From the NCBI GenBank assembly GCA_963839475.1, contig CAWIVH010000013.1:682001-746000 (forward strand): DNA of 64,000 nucleotides, in the 5' to 3' direction. Source of the DNA: CAWIVH01 sp963839475 (lineage in GTDB: Bacteria; Acidobacteriota; UBA6911). Shown here one piece after another: positions 1 to 9,984 of this stretch; the stretch's first letter is position 1; the number at the start of each line of letters is the position of its first letter. Made by a program: the position numbers and the translations under genes. A model generated the notes under the pieces. It saw only the letters and a list, made by a program, of their open reading frames with translations. It did not search any database and had not been told where the DNA came from.

Positions 1-3000
1 GGGGCGGAGGTGGCGCGGGGTACCGTGACCCACCCAACCAACGGCCGCGCGAAGATCAGCTTGCCAAAACTTGCCGCCGGCGCCTACAGGATCCACTACT
101 CCACACCCGACGATTTTGGCGCATCTTTCCGAACCGCCCGGGAGTTTATCGTTGCGGGACAGCGCGCGAATCTAACTCTTCCGGCTCTGTTGCTGACGGA
201 AAAATCATCCCTCGCCGTCGGTTCGAAAGCGCGCTTCCTCGTCACCTCCGGCCTGGGCGGCCAGGAATACTTTTTCGAGATCTGGCGCGGCGGAAAGCTG
301 GTGGACCGGAAAACCAGGGTTGCCGGGCGAGAAGATTCGCTGATCGAGATTCCGATAACCGCGGAAGATCGAGGCGGGTTCTGCGTCCGGATGATCGTAT
401 TGCGGGATTTTCAGCTCATTCAGCTGGATCAGTCGGTCTGGGTGCCGTGGGAAGACAAGGAGCTCAAAATTCAATTCTCTACTTTCCGCGACAAGCTGCG
501 TCCGGGAACCAGGGAGACATGGCGCGTGACAGTGAAAGGGCCTCAAGGCGCCGGAGTCGAATCCGGGACGGCGGAATTGCTGGCTTACATGTATGACAAG
601 AGCCTCGATATTTTCGGCGCTCACAACCCGCCGGGCATCCTCTCTCTTTATCCGGGCCGGGCTTATTTCGGCCGGCTAACCAGCAGCCTTGGCCATGGGA
701 GCGGCCAATGGGTGGCGGGCGATCTCTTCCGCCTGCCGGATTATCCCAGCCTCCGCGAGGATCGGCTCAAGTTTCTCGACGGATATGGAATCGGGGGACC
801 CGGCCGCCGCGGCATGCCTCAGCGCGCGCGGATGGTCGGCGGTGTCGTAGGAGGCGTGATGTCGGCTGCCCCTGCCTCTGCTCCTATGATGGACAAGATG
901 GAGGCTGCCGAATCGCGAAAAGAGATGAATGCCGAATCGAAATCGGTCAGCGCTCCGCCGCCGGCAGAGCCCCAGGGCACAGCCCAACCGGACACCCAGA
1001 TGCGAAGTGACTTTAGCGAGACCGCTTTCTGGATCCCGCAGCTTTTGACCGGGGAGGATGGCTCTGCGTCGATTGAGTTCCAGGTGCCTGATTCGGTGAC
1101 CGCATGGAATGTCTGGGTTCACGCCGTAACCCGGGATCTGTCCGGAGGATCGCTGACCAAAGAAGCCCGCAGCGTGAAGGAGCTCATGGTGCGTCCCTAC
1201 CTCCCCCGGTTCCTGAGAGAGGGCGACAGTGCTTCCTTGAAGGTGCTTGTGAACAACGCATCCGATAGTGAATTCCGCGGCCAGTTGGTATTCGATGTCA
1301 TCGACCCCGGCAGTGGCAAAAGCGTTCTCGACAGCTTCGGCTTGACGGCGGAACGGGCAAAACAGCCTTTTGTGGTCGTCGCCGGTGGGGGCACGAATCT
1401 TTCATTTCCTTTGAAATCTCCAGCGAAAGTGGGATTGGTAGCATTCAAAATTGTTGCTTCCGCGGGTGATCAAAGCGACGGAGAATTGCGCTCGCTTCCG
1501 ATTCTGCCCGGACGTATGCATCTCATACAGTCGAGGTTCGTCACTCTTAAAAATTCCGGGCGAAAGGAAATGACATTTGAGGACCTCAAGCGGAATGACG
1601 ATCCGACACGAGTGAGCGATCAGCTGGTGGTGACGCTGGACGCCCAGCTGTTCTATTCGGTGCTGTCCTCGCTTCCCTATCTCATCAACTTTCCTTATGA
1701 GTGCACCGAGCAGACCCTCAACAGGTTTGTTTCGAGCGGGATTCTTTCGAGCCTGTATGGAAAATACCCGGCCGTGAGCCGCATGGCAAAGGAGTTCGCC
1801 GCGCGGCAGACTCCGCTCGAGACCTGGGACAGCGCCGATCCGAACCGCAAGATGGCTCTGGAGGAAACTCCATGGCTGGTCGATTCCCAAGGCGGCACCG
1901 ACGCGGGTCTCGGGCTCACAAATGTCTTGGACCCCAGGATTGCAGCAGCCGAAAAAGCCTCAGCCCTGGCCAAGCTTCGAAAGGCACAAACCGCTTCGGG
2001 CGGATTCCCTTGGTGGCCGGGCGGTCCTCCGTCCCCGTACATGACGCTTTACATCATGTACGGATTTGCTAAAGCCAGCGAGTTTGGTGTGGAGGTTCCC
2101 CGTGATATGGTTCAGCGCGGATGGCAGTACCTCGCGCTGCATTACCGTGAGGAATTCGCAAGAAAAATCCTGAAAGAAAACTGCTGCTGGGAATTCCTGA
2201 CCTTCCTCAATTATGTGGCTTCGTGCTATCCCGATCCCTCCTGGATGGGAGATGCGCTCACAACCGCCGAACGGAAAGCAATCCTGGATTTTTGCTTTAA
2301 GCACTGGCGGCAGCACTCTCCGTATCTCAAGTGCGAGCTGGCCCTGACGTTGAGACGGGCGGGCCGCCCGCAGGATGCCGCGCTGGTTTTCGCCAGCGTT
2401 ATGGATTCAGCAAAATCGACGGCGGATGAAGGGACCTTCTGGGCGCAGGAGGACCGCTCCTGGCTCTGGTATAACGACACCATCGAAACTCATGCCATGG
2501 CGCTGCGTACCTTGATGGAGATAACCCCGGACAATCCTAAAAAGGATGGGCTGGTTCAATGGATTTTCCTCAACAAGAAGCTCAATCACTGGAAGTCAAC
2601 CCGCGCCACGGCGGAAGTGATTTATTCTCTGATCCATTACCTGAACAAGGAGGGAGGCTTGGGTTCCCGGGAAACCGCGACGGTCCGGGCGGGCCGCCAG
2701 GAGTCGCGCTACGTTTTTGAACCGGACAAATATACCGGCAAGAAAAACCAGACTGTCATACCCGGAGACAAGCTCGATGCCCGTGACGCGACGATCGGGA
2801 TTGAAAAAGAGGGACCGGGTTTTATGTTCGCGTCGGCCACCTGGCATTTTTCAACCGAGCGGCTGCCGGAAAATCCCAGCGGGGATTTCCTGTCGGTCAG
2901 CCGGACATATTTCAAACGGGAAAACAGCGGGAGCGGATTCGTGTTGAAGCCATTGGCGGAGGGGGCCGTTTTAGCTCCGGGAGACGAGGTGGAAGTCCAA

Positions 3001-3306
3001 CTATCGATCCGGGCCAAGCACGCGTGTGAGTTCGTTCATTTGAGGGATCCGCGGGCTGCGGGACTCGAGCCTGAAAATGCAATTTCCCGGTACCGGTGGG
3101 ACATGGGGATCAGCTGGTACCAGGAGACCAGGGATGCCGCCGCAAATTTCTTTTTTGAGTGGCTGCCGCAGGGAGAATATGCCTTCAAATATCGTTTGCG
3201 TGCCAACATGGCGGGGGCATTCAAAGTTGGTCCCGCAACGTTGCAGTCCATGTATGCACCGGAATTCAACGCCTACTCTCAAGGAGCCGTGTTGACCATC
3301 CGCTAA
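1..3306 (+). CDS. Alpha-2-macroglobulin family protein (5' end outside window)
   Basis: The frame is open from base 1, so the GTG at 10 is probably internal and the true start lies upstream. The protein is a large surface or periplasmic protease-trapping type protein. From the window start it shows beta-sandwich MG-type domains, a low-complexity Met/Ala/Glu linker around residues 285-330, then the conserved A2M block beginning near residue 333 (AFWIPQLLTGEDG). The thioester motif C-T-E-Q is intact at residues 565-568 (counted from base 10), which is the covalent-trap chemistry of the family. An alpha-helical TED-like region and a C-terminal receptor-like domain follow. Family membership is confident; the N-terminal signal or lipobox cannot be seen. 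No neighbouring penicillin-binding protein 1C gene is visible on this side. Confidence 0.9.
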   Translation, partial: GAEVARGTVTHPTNGRAKISLPKLAAGAYRIHYSTPDDFGASFRTAREFIVAGQRANLTLPALLLTEKSSLAVGSKARFLVTSGLGGQEYFFEIWRGGKLVDRKTRVAGREDSLIEIPITAEDRGGFCVRMIVLRDFQLIQLDQSVWVPWEDKELKIQFSTFRDKLRPGTRETWRVTVKGPQGAGVESGTAELLAYMYDKSLDIFGAHNPPGILSLYPGRAYFGRLTSSLGHGSGQWVAGDLFRLPDYPSLREDRLKFLDGYGIGGPGRRGMPQRARMVGGVVGGVMSAAPASAPMMDKMEAAESRKEMNAESKSVSAPPPAEPQGTAQPDTQMRSDFSETAFWIPQLLTGEDGSASIEFQVPDSVTAWNVWVHAVTRDLSGGSLTKEARSVKELMVRPYLPRFLREGDSASLKVLVNNASDSEFRGQLVFDVIDPGSGKSVLDSFGLTAERAKQPFVVVAGGGTNLSFPLKSPAKVGLVAFKIVASAGDQSDGELRSLPILPGRMHLIQSRFVTLKNSGRKEMTFEDLKRNDDPTRVSDQLVVTLDAQLFYSVLSSLPYLINFPYECTEQTLNRFVSSGILSSLYGKYPAVSRMAKEFAARQTPLETWDSADPNRKMALEETPWLVDSQGGTDAGLGLTNVLDPRIAAAEKASALAKLRKAQTASGGFPWWPGGPPSPYMTLYIMYGFAKASEFGVEVPRDMVQRGWQYLALHYREEFARKILKENCCWEFLTFLNYVASCYPDPSWMGDALTTAERKAILDFCFKHWRQHSPYLKCELALTLRRAGRPQDAALVFASVMDSAKSTADEGTFWAQEDRSWLWYNDTIETHAMALRTLMEITPDNPKKDGLVQWIFLNKKLNHWKSTRATAEVIYSLIHYLNKEGGLGSRETATVRAGRQESRYVFEPDKYTGKKNQTVIPGDKLDARDATIGIEKEGPGFMFASATWHFSTERLPENPSGDFLSVSRTYFKRENSGSGFVLKPLAEGAVLAPGDEVEVQLSIRAKHACEFVHLRDPRAAGLEPENAISRYRWDMGISWYQETRDAAANFFFEWLPQGEYAFKYRLRANMAGAFKVGPATLQSMYAPEFNAYSQGAVLTIR

Positions 3307-3770
3307 CAGTCCATAATGGTACGGACTACCATCATGGGGGCCGGGATCCATCCTGGACAATTCCTCAAAAGTACGATTTTGCATTATTTCTGCACCCGCG
3401 GTAATCGCGATTTGGTAGGTTGCTTGAATGAGAAGAGACTATGTCCGGGCTGAACAAGGTGTCTCAGAACTGACCAGACCGCAGCAGTTGAGTTCAATCG
3501 TCGCTGCACGACGGATCCCCTATTGCGCGTTAATCCGGGCCTTAAAAGGCCCGGCTAAAGTCATGGGGCCGCTACGCGGCCCCTGCCCTGGGATCAAGTT
3601 AGCGCTTACGGGGCAAAGCCCTTGGGTTCAAACCAGATCAACAGAAAGGGCTGAAAGTCCGATCCATAATGCATCGTTTTCAGGTTTTGAGAAAACCTGT
3701 GAAACCCGGATCCACATAGAAAAAGAGGAAGGGCGTTCAACCTGGGCCAAATAAACACGCTCACGAGCCG
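3307..3770. repeat. Intergenic spacer with palindromic repeat, family B copy 1
   Basis: No convincing gene. Two perfect hairpins are visible at 3535-3554 (CCGGGCCTT arms) and 3565-3583 (GGGGCCGC arms with loop TAC). They are followed by a block at about 3611-3673 (aaagccc, gggttcaa, gggctgaaag, ccataat) that recurs almost word for word at 57680-57735. The spacer lies between the A2M gene and the convergent membrane glycosyltransferase, so it may also act in transcription termination, though no T-run follows the hairpins. Confidence 0.75.
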
Positions 3771-5387
3771 TCATTCGAAAGAGATCATCGCAGGATCAAG
3801 TCGAGAGACCGGCCCGTTTAGCGGTATGCCTTTGCGCACCAGGAATTTCCCGGTGCCGAAGCTTTCAACAATGGGTTTATCCCACTGGACCAGTTCATAG
3901 CGGTCGCGCAACTGTTTGGCCAGCGTACCTGCTTGTTCACGCGACAGGAAATCCCGAGTTACCAGATATTTTAGAATGTTCCCGCAATTCGATTCTTCGG
4001 GCCAGGGATCCCACTCAATGATTGCGGCTTTTCCTGATTCGAGCATGTTCACCAAACCTGGGCTGATTTCACGATTAGTCGCAGCGTCGAAAATGTAGCA
4101 GTAGTAAATGACATTCCATAAGCTCCAGGCATTCCGAGCCGCGATCGGGTGGAACGGCGGAACGCAGGCAACATAGTCTCCCTTCGCCGTCCGATCGAGC
4201 CAATCCAACAATTCGAGCCCCGAATGCATCTGGCGGGATGCCATCGCCAATTCCGAAGGATCAAAGTTGGCGGGAAAGTTAGGAATGAACAGTGACCAGA
4301 ATAGCAAGCACGTTAGAAATATCGAAACCTTCCTACCCCTCGTGCGGCCGAGGCGCAATGCTATTTCGTGGAAGGCTATCGCCGCCATGAGAATACTGAG
4401 GGCGATCCATAAGGCCAGGGTGTGCTCCATTTTTTGCGGATTTAAAATGGCAGATACGGTGGCAGCGCACCAGAGAAGCGTCAATGCCTTTCTTCGCGGA
4501 GATGAATCTCTGACCTCGCAGTTGACAAACAAACCGGCCATGGCTGCGAAGGCCAGGATTTCCGGGAGATGGGCGGGAGTGTCGAAACGAATCGTGCCTA
4601 TATTTCGGAAGAAGGTATAGTTCCAGTAGATGATGGAGGAGAAAGAGTCATAGGTGATTATATACGCCAGCGTCGGGATAAGAGCCAAGACTCCTCCGGC
4701 CATGGTATGCACCAGGGGCCGGAATGACCTGGGTTTGGCCTGGCACAGGTAGGCGGCCGCGCAGATGGCGAGACCTAACGGAGTGGTTCGCAGGCTGATT
4801 AATCCTGCCAAACCGGCAAAAAAGCCGGATAACAGGAAGCCGTGCGAGATTCCGTCATGCCCCAGTCCCTTGATCAGGCAGAATATTCCAATCATGAGAA
4901 AAATGAAGGCCGGATATTCCGGCACCAGGGTGCCCATCGGCAAATAACCCAGTGCCAAAAGCAGAAGGGCTCCCATGACTTGGCGATTGCCAGTTGGAAG
5001 ATCGAAATAGTCTGCGGTCTTGATGAAAATGATGGCCGAGCAAAGAGCCGCTCCGACGGTTACTATTCGCGCAAGAACAATCAATGTTCCGGGCGACAGG
5101 TTCAGCCAGAGCAAAGGAAAATAGATCCAAAGCCTCATGGGAAGGCATCCACGAACCTCGCCTCGAAGCCCTGCTGCCGATTGCGCCAAATAATAGACTT
5201 CGTCATCATAGACTGGACGCACAAAGGAATTTAAAAACAGGATCGAAATTCCCACAAACCAGGCGGCTGCGACTAAGAGTCTGCTTGCCCGGCCGTTCGG
5301 AGTGCATCGGTTTGAATAGAGCCAGCTCGCCAGCAGCGACAGGATCACTCCGATCAACATATGGTTGTCTAGCAGTAAACCGTTCAC
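3771..5387 (-). CDS. GT-C fold membrane glycosyltransferase, ArnT/PMT-like (GT39-type)
   Basis: A 538-residue polytopic membrane protein with about ten hydrophobic segments. It has the hallmark acidic motif D61-D62-E63-V-Y-Y in the first extracytoplasmic loop, where the GT-C family binds the metal and the polyprenyl-phosphate sugar. A soluble C-terminal domain of roughly 130 residues follows the last membrane segment. The expected reaction is transfer of a sugar from a lipid-linked donor to a protein or lipid on the outer face of the inner membrane. It is divergent from the second GT-C-like gene at 5664, with a 276-base spacer that shows no strong promoter match. The exact donor and acceptor cannot be told from sequence. 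Confidence 0.75.
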   Translation of the reverse strand: MNGLLLDNHMLIGVILSLLASWLYSNRCTPNGRASRLLVAAAWFVGISILFLNSFVRPVYDDEVYYLAQSAAGLRGEVRGCLPMRLWIYFPLLWLNLSPGTLIVLARIVTVGAALCSAIIFIKTADYFDLPTGNRQVMGALLLLALGYLPMGTLVPEYPAFIFLMIGIFCLIKGLGHDGISHGFLLSGFFAGLAGLISLRTTPLGLAICAAAYLCQAKPRSFRPLVHTMAGGVLALIPTLAYIITYDSFSSIIYWNYTFFRNIGTIRFDTPAHLPEILAFAAMAGLFVNCEVRDSSPRRKALTLLWCAATVSAILNPQKMEHTLALWIALSILMAAIAFHEIALRLGRTRGRKVSIFLTCLLFWSLFIPNFPANFDPSELAMASRQMHSGLELLDWLDRTAKGDYVACVPPFHPIAARNAWSLWNVIYYCYIFDAATNREISPGLVNMLESGKAAIIEWDPWPEESNCGNILKYLVTRDFLSREQAGTLAKQLRDRYELVQWDKPIVESFGTGKFLVRKGIPLNGPVSRLDPAMISFE

Positions 5388-5663
5388 GAAAAATCCCTTC
5401 GGCGATCGAGAGTGCCATAGATGAGGTATCGGTGCAATCTCCGCCGCTGGTTATATCACCGTCTCACCTTCATGCGAAATTCCTCGATCGCCGGCTTTGA
5501 TGGAAGGCCCCGGAGACCCAACTGATCTTTATCATTTTCTAAACCATGGCGTCGATCAGATTGATCCCGTCGAAAATCTTTGTCTGCGACATAGACTGAT
5601 AGTAATCTCATTGCCGCAAAATCAGGTTCCGCGTTCGCCTTTTGTCTGAAAGCGTTTGTAAGT

Positions 5664-7877
5664 GTGAACTCAATGATTAATATCGCCCGCAGAACCATGG
5701 GTGTCTGGCGGAACCACTCGAGCTATTTTTCGGGCGCCTTGCAGCTCCTCGCGGTAATATTGCTCGCTGACAGTCTTATCGATCAAGTTGCCCAGATTCA
5801 TGGTCATTCAAAATCTGCCCTGTTATCCGGCCTATTCATCTTCGTTCCGGCAACCTTCGTTCTGCTCACAGTTATCGTTTTTCTAAAAGGCGAACATCGC
5901 CCTTGGATGTCCAGGATTCCCCTCGCGTTGATAGTGATCGCCTCATTAGGCCGGATTGCCTGGGTTCTTTATTTTGATTCCTATCAGAACAACGATTTCG
6001 GCTATTACCTGCGCTGCGCCGAGGATTTTGTCCGGACCGGGAATCCCGCTGATTCCGACTACTGCATGCCTGTGTATTGGAAGCGAGCCGCGTTTTACAC
6101 CTATCCGATTGTCGCATTGTTCGGCACTTCGCTGCTCGCGATCAAGCTTGTCAATGTTGGGTTGCTTACTCTTGCCAGCTGGTTTTTTTTCAAATCGGCA
6201 GAGATGATCCTTGGCCTGCAGAAGGCTGCCATAGCTTTGTCCCTTTTTATTTGGCAGCCGGATTTGTGGTACGCAGCGACTTTGGCGTCGCACGATGTGC
6301 CGGGGATTTTCTGGCTTTCGGTGTTCTTCTATTTGGCCGGGCTGATTCACGTCAGACTCAGGCCGATGGTCTTGAATTGGAAGGCGCTTACCTTTCTTTC
6401 CGTTTGTTTGGGTGTGACACTTTTCTTCCTGGATGTTTCACGCTCCTACCACTATGGTGCAATGGTAGCGTGGATTTTGTACATAGCCGTCCGTTCCATT
6501 CTCATCCTTGCCAGAGCCGAGGACTGCGAGCACCACGGATCATGGTTTCGGGAAATGTCCAGCCCTGCCGATCCCGGAACTCTACAACCATGGCAACGCG
6601 TACGGATTCAATTCCTGCTCTTACTCATGCTGCCGCTGGCAATCTACCAGGTCGGGATCCGTGCATTCTGGTCACGATGGGATTTTTCAGGATATGCTGA
6701 AGAAAAGAGCGTGACCTGTTTCATTTCAGCTATAGATGTCACGGGAATAACGGAATGGTCGCAGACCAACAACTGGCAGGATCGGCAGTGTCCCTTGATA
6801 CCTCCCGAGGTGAGGCAGATTTTTGCGCTCCGCAAGGTGCTTCAGGACATTACCATCAACCCGCTTCAGTATCTGCGGCACCTCGAGCGCAAGAACCGGA
6901 TCCTGGGTCGGGTCGACGATTACATCCTCGCATGGGCTACCTGGCCTCAACCTGATCCTTGGGATCATTCATCCGGCCAGGTAAAGCGCCTGAACAACCG
7001 CCATGTGGGGGAGCAGGCCGCGGCTGCCTCCATGCTCCAATTTTTGCTGCTACTGCTTGTTATTTGGCGGCTGGTGGTTCTAGCCAGGCTTCCGTTCCGT
7101 CTGATGGAAATGCTCTGGATTTCATTCTCCCTGACCTATTATTTAATGTTTCTGCTCTTGGCGGAAGGGCAGGGGCGATATGACCTGTTCCTTATTTTCC
7201 CCTTTGCCTGCATGTCAGCCCATTCCATCGAAGATATTTGGCATCGGGTGGCGAGGACCAAAACCCACATTCAATTCCATTTAAAAGCCTGCCTCCAGAT
7301 GTGCATGCGGGGAGGGATTGTTCTGCTGATCCTGCTGGCTGTGTTTTGGGGGGCCTCCAGACTAATTTCAGGAAGCTCTCTGACCCTGAGAGACCAGTCC
7401 GGATTTGAACAGATTCCGGAAGGCCAATTGCCCCTGCTATCGAGCCAATATTCCCAGATTCCTCCGCGGTTCATGGTCAACAATCACAAACAGCTCATGC
7501 TCGGTTACCGGCCGGGATCGGGTGTCGCAGCCGATCGCATTCTCGCCGTGCGCAAAACCTTTCCGCTTCAAAATCGGCCAAATCATCATCTGCGTTTTTT
7601 TATTTCAACCTATGCTGTTACGCAGGGAGATTTTGAATTGTCAGTTCCTTGGAATTTCGAGGATTTCGAATTTACGCTTCTTATCAACGGCACTCAGGTT
7701 GATACCGGATCTTTAAGTGAGATACAGGATAACCGCTATTATTCCTTTGAACCCGGCAGGATCCGATTTTCCTCCCCAATGATGATATCGCTCATCATCC
7801 GCAACAGGAAACGCCTGGATCCGGTTACTGCAAACCGATGCCCGGTAATCGGGTTGGAGCTTATTGATCTCCAGTAG
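5664..7877 (+). CDS. Polytopic membrane protein, putative GT-C glycosyltransferase with C-terminal beta domain
   Basis: A 737-residue protein. Around ten to twelve hydrophobic helices occupy residues 25-560. The sequence near residues 104-122 (FDSYQNNDFGYYLRCAEDF) resembles the first-loop acidic region of GT-C enzymes, with D111 the likely catalytic or metal acid. The last ~170 residues are soluble and beta-rich, probably extracytoplasmic. Two starts are possible: GTG at 5664 or ATG at 5673; neither has a clear Shine-Dalgarno. It is divergent from the ArnT-like gene and convergent with the methyltransferase gene. The function is inferred from topology and the acidic loop, not from strong family motifs. 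Confidence 0.6.
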   Translation: MNSMINIARRTMGVWRNHSSYFSGALQLLAVILLADSLIDQVAQIHGHSKSALLSGLFIFVPATFVLLTVIVFLKGEHRPWMSRIPLALIVIASLGRIAWVLYFDSYQNNDFGYYLRCAEDFVRTGNPADSDYCMPVYWKRAAFYTYPIVALFGTSLLAIKLVNVGLLTLASWFFFKSAEMILGLQKAAIALSLFIWQPDLWYAATLASHDVPGIFWLSVFFYLAGLIHVRLRPMVLNWKALTFLSVCLGVTLFFLDVSRSYHYGAMVAWILYIAVRSILILARAEDCEHHGSWFREMSSPADPGTLQPWQRVRIQFLLLLMLPLAIYQVGIRAFWSRWDFSGYAEEKSVTCFISAIDVTGITEWSQTNNWQDRQCPLIPPEVRQIFALRKVLQDITINPLQYLRHLERKNRILGRVDDYILAWATWPQPDPWDHSSGQVKRLNNRHVGEQAAAASMLQFLLLLLVIWRLVVLARLPFRLMEMLWISFSLTYYLMFLLLAEGQGRYDLFLIFPFACMSAHSIEDIWHRVARTKTHIQFHLKACLQMCMRGGIVLLILLAVFWGASRLISGSSLTLRDQSGFEQIPEGQLPLLSSQYSQIPPRFMVNNHKQLMLGYRPGSGVAADRILAVRKTFPLQNRPNHHLRFFISTYAVTQGDFELSVPWNFEDFEFTLLINGTQVDTGSLSEIQDNRYYSFEPGRIRFSSPMMISLIIRNRKRLDPVTANRCPVIGLELIDLQ

Positions 7878-7949
7878 CCCGGGACCCAGCTTCATGGGGA
7901 TGCTTTGGGGAAGTCGGATTTCTCAAGCAGATTTCCAATTCCGGCAACA

Positions 7950-8711
7950 TCACACCTTTTTCGCCAGAATCGCCTTGTAATCCCCCCAAGCCTGGTTGCG
8001 GACCATTTTCATGATCCCCTGCCCCAGCCTATAGCCCACCGATGTTATGAAGGCAGGCCAACTCACATAGGCGAGGGCGATTCGCATGGGCCAGAAGTGG
8101 AGATTTTCAACCCGCAGGGATTCGAATCCCGCATCCCGCATGACGGCGATAAAATCCTGCAGGTTCATGTTTAGAACCCTGTGCAGGAATCCGAGATGCA
8201 CTGGCTCGCAAAGGAGCAACGTCCCGCCCGGCCTGAGTGCCCTCCATATATTTTTCATTGCGTCCAACAACTCGCTTTTATTCCTGCATGCAATGGCGAC
8301 GGTTCCCCATGAAACGGCTATGTCATAATCTTCCCGCTCGGCAAGGTCAAAAATCGATTGCTGGCGGTAAGTGGGATTGTCCCCTTGCGATAATTCCCTG
8401 GCGATTTCAATGGCTCGGCCCGAAAAGTCGATTCCCAGTACGGTTGCACCACGGCTGGCAAAATAGCGGGAATTGCGACCCGTGCCGCAGCCGATATCCA
8501 GGATGGCGCGGCCTTTGACATCGGGCAGTAGCCTTCGAACCAGATCGAATTGCTCCTTCTGATAATACCGGTTCAGGTGATTATTGGGCCACATGGAGAC
8601 CGAATCTCCCTGGTGCTCCACCGCTTTCGAGTCCCAGTATTCGGCCGTGCAATACAGGGTTTCCCGTTGCATCCGGTTCTTGAACATATCTATGAGCCGG
8701 CTAACTCTCAT
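7950..8711 (-). CDS. Class I SAM-dependent methyltransferase
   Basis: A 253-residue soluble protein with a textbook motif I at residues 71-79 (LDIGCGTGR) and the acidic post-I strand about twenty residues on (GIDFSGRAIEIA), which binds the ribose of S-adenosylmethionine. The Rossmann core is Methyltransf_11/25-like. It is the last gene of a minus-strand set and its start overlaps the end of the DegT aminotransferase gene by 11 bases, so the two are translationally coupled. The likely substrate is a sugar or amino-sugar made by the preceding genes; this is inferred from context only. Confidence 0.85.
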   Translation of the reverse strand: MRVSRLIDMFKNRMQRETLYCTAEYWDSKAVEHQGDSVSMWPNNHLNRYYQKEQFDLVRRLLPDVKGRAILDIGCGTGRNSRYFASRGATVLGIDFSGRAIEIARELSQGDNPTYRQQSIFDLAEREDYDIAVSWGTVAIACRNKSELLDAMKNIWRALRPGGTLLLCEPVHLGFLHRVLNMNLQDFIAVMRDAGFESLRVENLHFWPMRIALAYVSWPAFITSVGYRLGQGIMKMVRNQAWGDYKAILAKKV

Positions 8712-9885
8712 GATCGACCTCGGTTTCTATTTTTCGGAGCATGTGGACCATGCGCTCGATTTCGTGCCGCCGCAGTTTTACATAAAAAGGCAGGTCCAGA
8801 ACCCTTGCTGCCAGGTTCTGAGCGTTTCTGAATTCCGGCGGGCATGCGAGATAAGTGAAGCTGAACGCGCAATCGATTCCATGCTCGAAAGCTCTTCGAT
8901 AATATTCAAATTTGTCGCTCTTGGTTCGGATGGGGAACCGAATGCAGGCATATTTCCCCTGCTGATCCACTGGCGGCAGCTCAAACTGTTTGCACCCCTC
9001 AAGTCGCCGGCATAGTTCACTATAAATGGCCTGCCTCGTTTTGATGATCCAGTCGATTTTTTGGATCTGAGGGATTGCGATCATCGACTGCCAGTCGGTC
9101 ATGTCGAACTGATAGAAGGGGGTCAGTTTCCGGTTTACCTCGGCCGTTTCCGCGGTCACCTTTCCCTGCATTTCAAAAATAACCCAATGAAAAAGGCGGT
9201 ACGCGGCGGGATTCTCGATCGCGAGCAGCAATGCGGCTTGCGTCAGCAGTTTCCATTTATGCCAGAAAGGCATGCGAAGGATTTCCTTGCGATATATCCG
9301 GCAAATCGATTCAAAGAGGACCGGGTCCTTCACACTTAAAAAGCCGCCTTTCATTGGAACGTTGATCAGCTTGGTCGAGTCGAACGAATAAAAGGCCGCA
9401 TCGCCGAAACTCCCCGCCAGCGGCCCATTGACACGGGTTCCCAGGGCCGCAGCGACATCCTCGAGAAGAAATGCCGCTTTTTCGCGGCAGATTGATTGAA
9501 TAGCCTCCATATCGGACGGAAAGCCGAACTGGTGGGTCGCCACAAATATCGTCTGGTTGTCGAGCACCTTGTCCAGATCATCGGCACAGATATTGAATCC
9601 CCCCGGTTCGATGTCGACACGCTGGACTTCCTTGCCGGCCAGTTGAGCCGCCTCCACTACGGCATTGCAGGTGTAGGCGGGAATAACCACGCGCGGCCGG
9701 GCGATCGCCTTGAGAATGTAATACAAGCCTGCACGGCCCGACGGGGTCAGCAAAATGTTTTTTTCACCGGTATATTCCTGCAGCAGCGAAATCAGTCTGC
9801 TGCGGTATTGCCGGCTTCTCTCGGAGACGAAGAGGGCCTTGAGAATCTCCCGATAGCTGTAGTTAACCTTTGTTCTTGGGATCAT
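8701..9885 (-). CDS. DegT/DnrJ/EryC1/StrS-type PLP aminotransferase
   Basis: A 394-residue fold-type I PLP enzyme of the sugar aminotransferase group. Visible motifs are the substrate/phosphate loop near residues 46-54 (LTPSGRAGL), an acid pair E142-D143 (LLEDVAAALG) that contacts the pyridine nitrogen, and the Schiff-base lysine K172 in FYSFDSTK. The usual SFHxxK histidine is replaced here (SFDSTK), a variant seen in some DegT clades. The expected reaction is transamination of a nucleotide-linked keto-sugar with glutamate. It is coupled to the downstream methyltransferase and separated by 99 bases from the upstream ATP-grasp gene. Confidence 0.82.
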   Translation of the reverse strand: MIPRTKVNYSYREILKALFVSERSRQYRSRLISLLQEYTGEKNILLTPSGRAGLYYILKAIARPRVVIPAYTCNAVVEAAQLAGKEVQRVDIEPGGFNICADDLDKVLDNQTIFVATHQFGFPSDMEAIQSICREKAAFLLEDVAAALGTRVNGPLAGSFGDAAFYSFDSTKLINVPMKGGFLSVKDPVLFESICRIYRKEILRMPFWHKWKLLTQAALLLAIENPAAYRLFHWVIFEMQGKVTAETAEVNRKLTPFYQFDMTDWQSMIAIPQIQKIDWIIKTRQAIYSELCRRLEGCKQFELPPVDQQGKYACIRFPIRTKSDKFEYYRRAFEHGIDCAFSFTYLACPPEFRNAQNLAARVLDLPFYVKLRRHEIERMVHMLRKIETEVDHES

Positions 9886-9984
9886 GAGCGGTTCTCGACT
9901 TCTTCTCCAATATCCCGGCAGCGGCTGGAAGGCTGCCGAAAGCCGTTGGAGGCGAAGGCCCGGAATATGAAATTTCCATTATGG

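Noticed and set aside
3620..3640. tRNA-like T-loop word (ggttcaaacc)
   Set aside because: No acceptor stem, anticodon arm or cloverleaf can be drawn around it; it is part of the family B repeat and recurs at 57690.
3428..3754. 108-residue plus-strand frame
   Set aside because: It is made mostly of the family B palindromic repeat.
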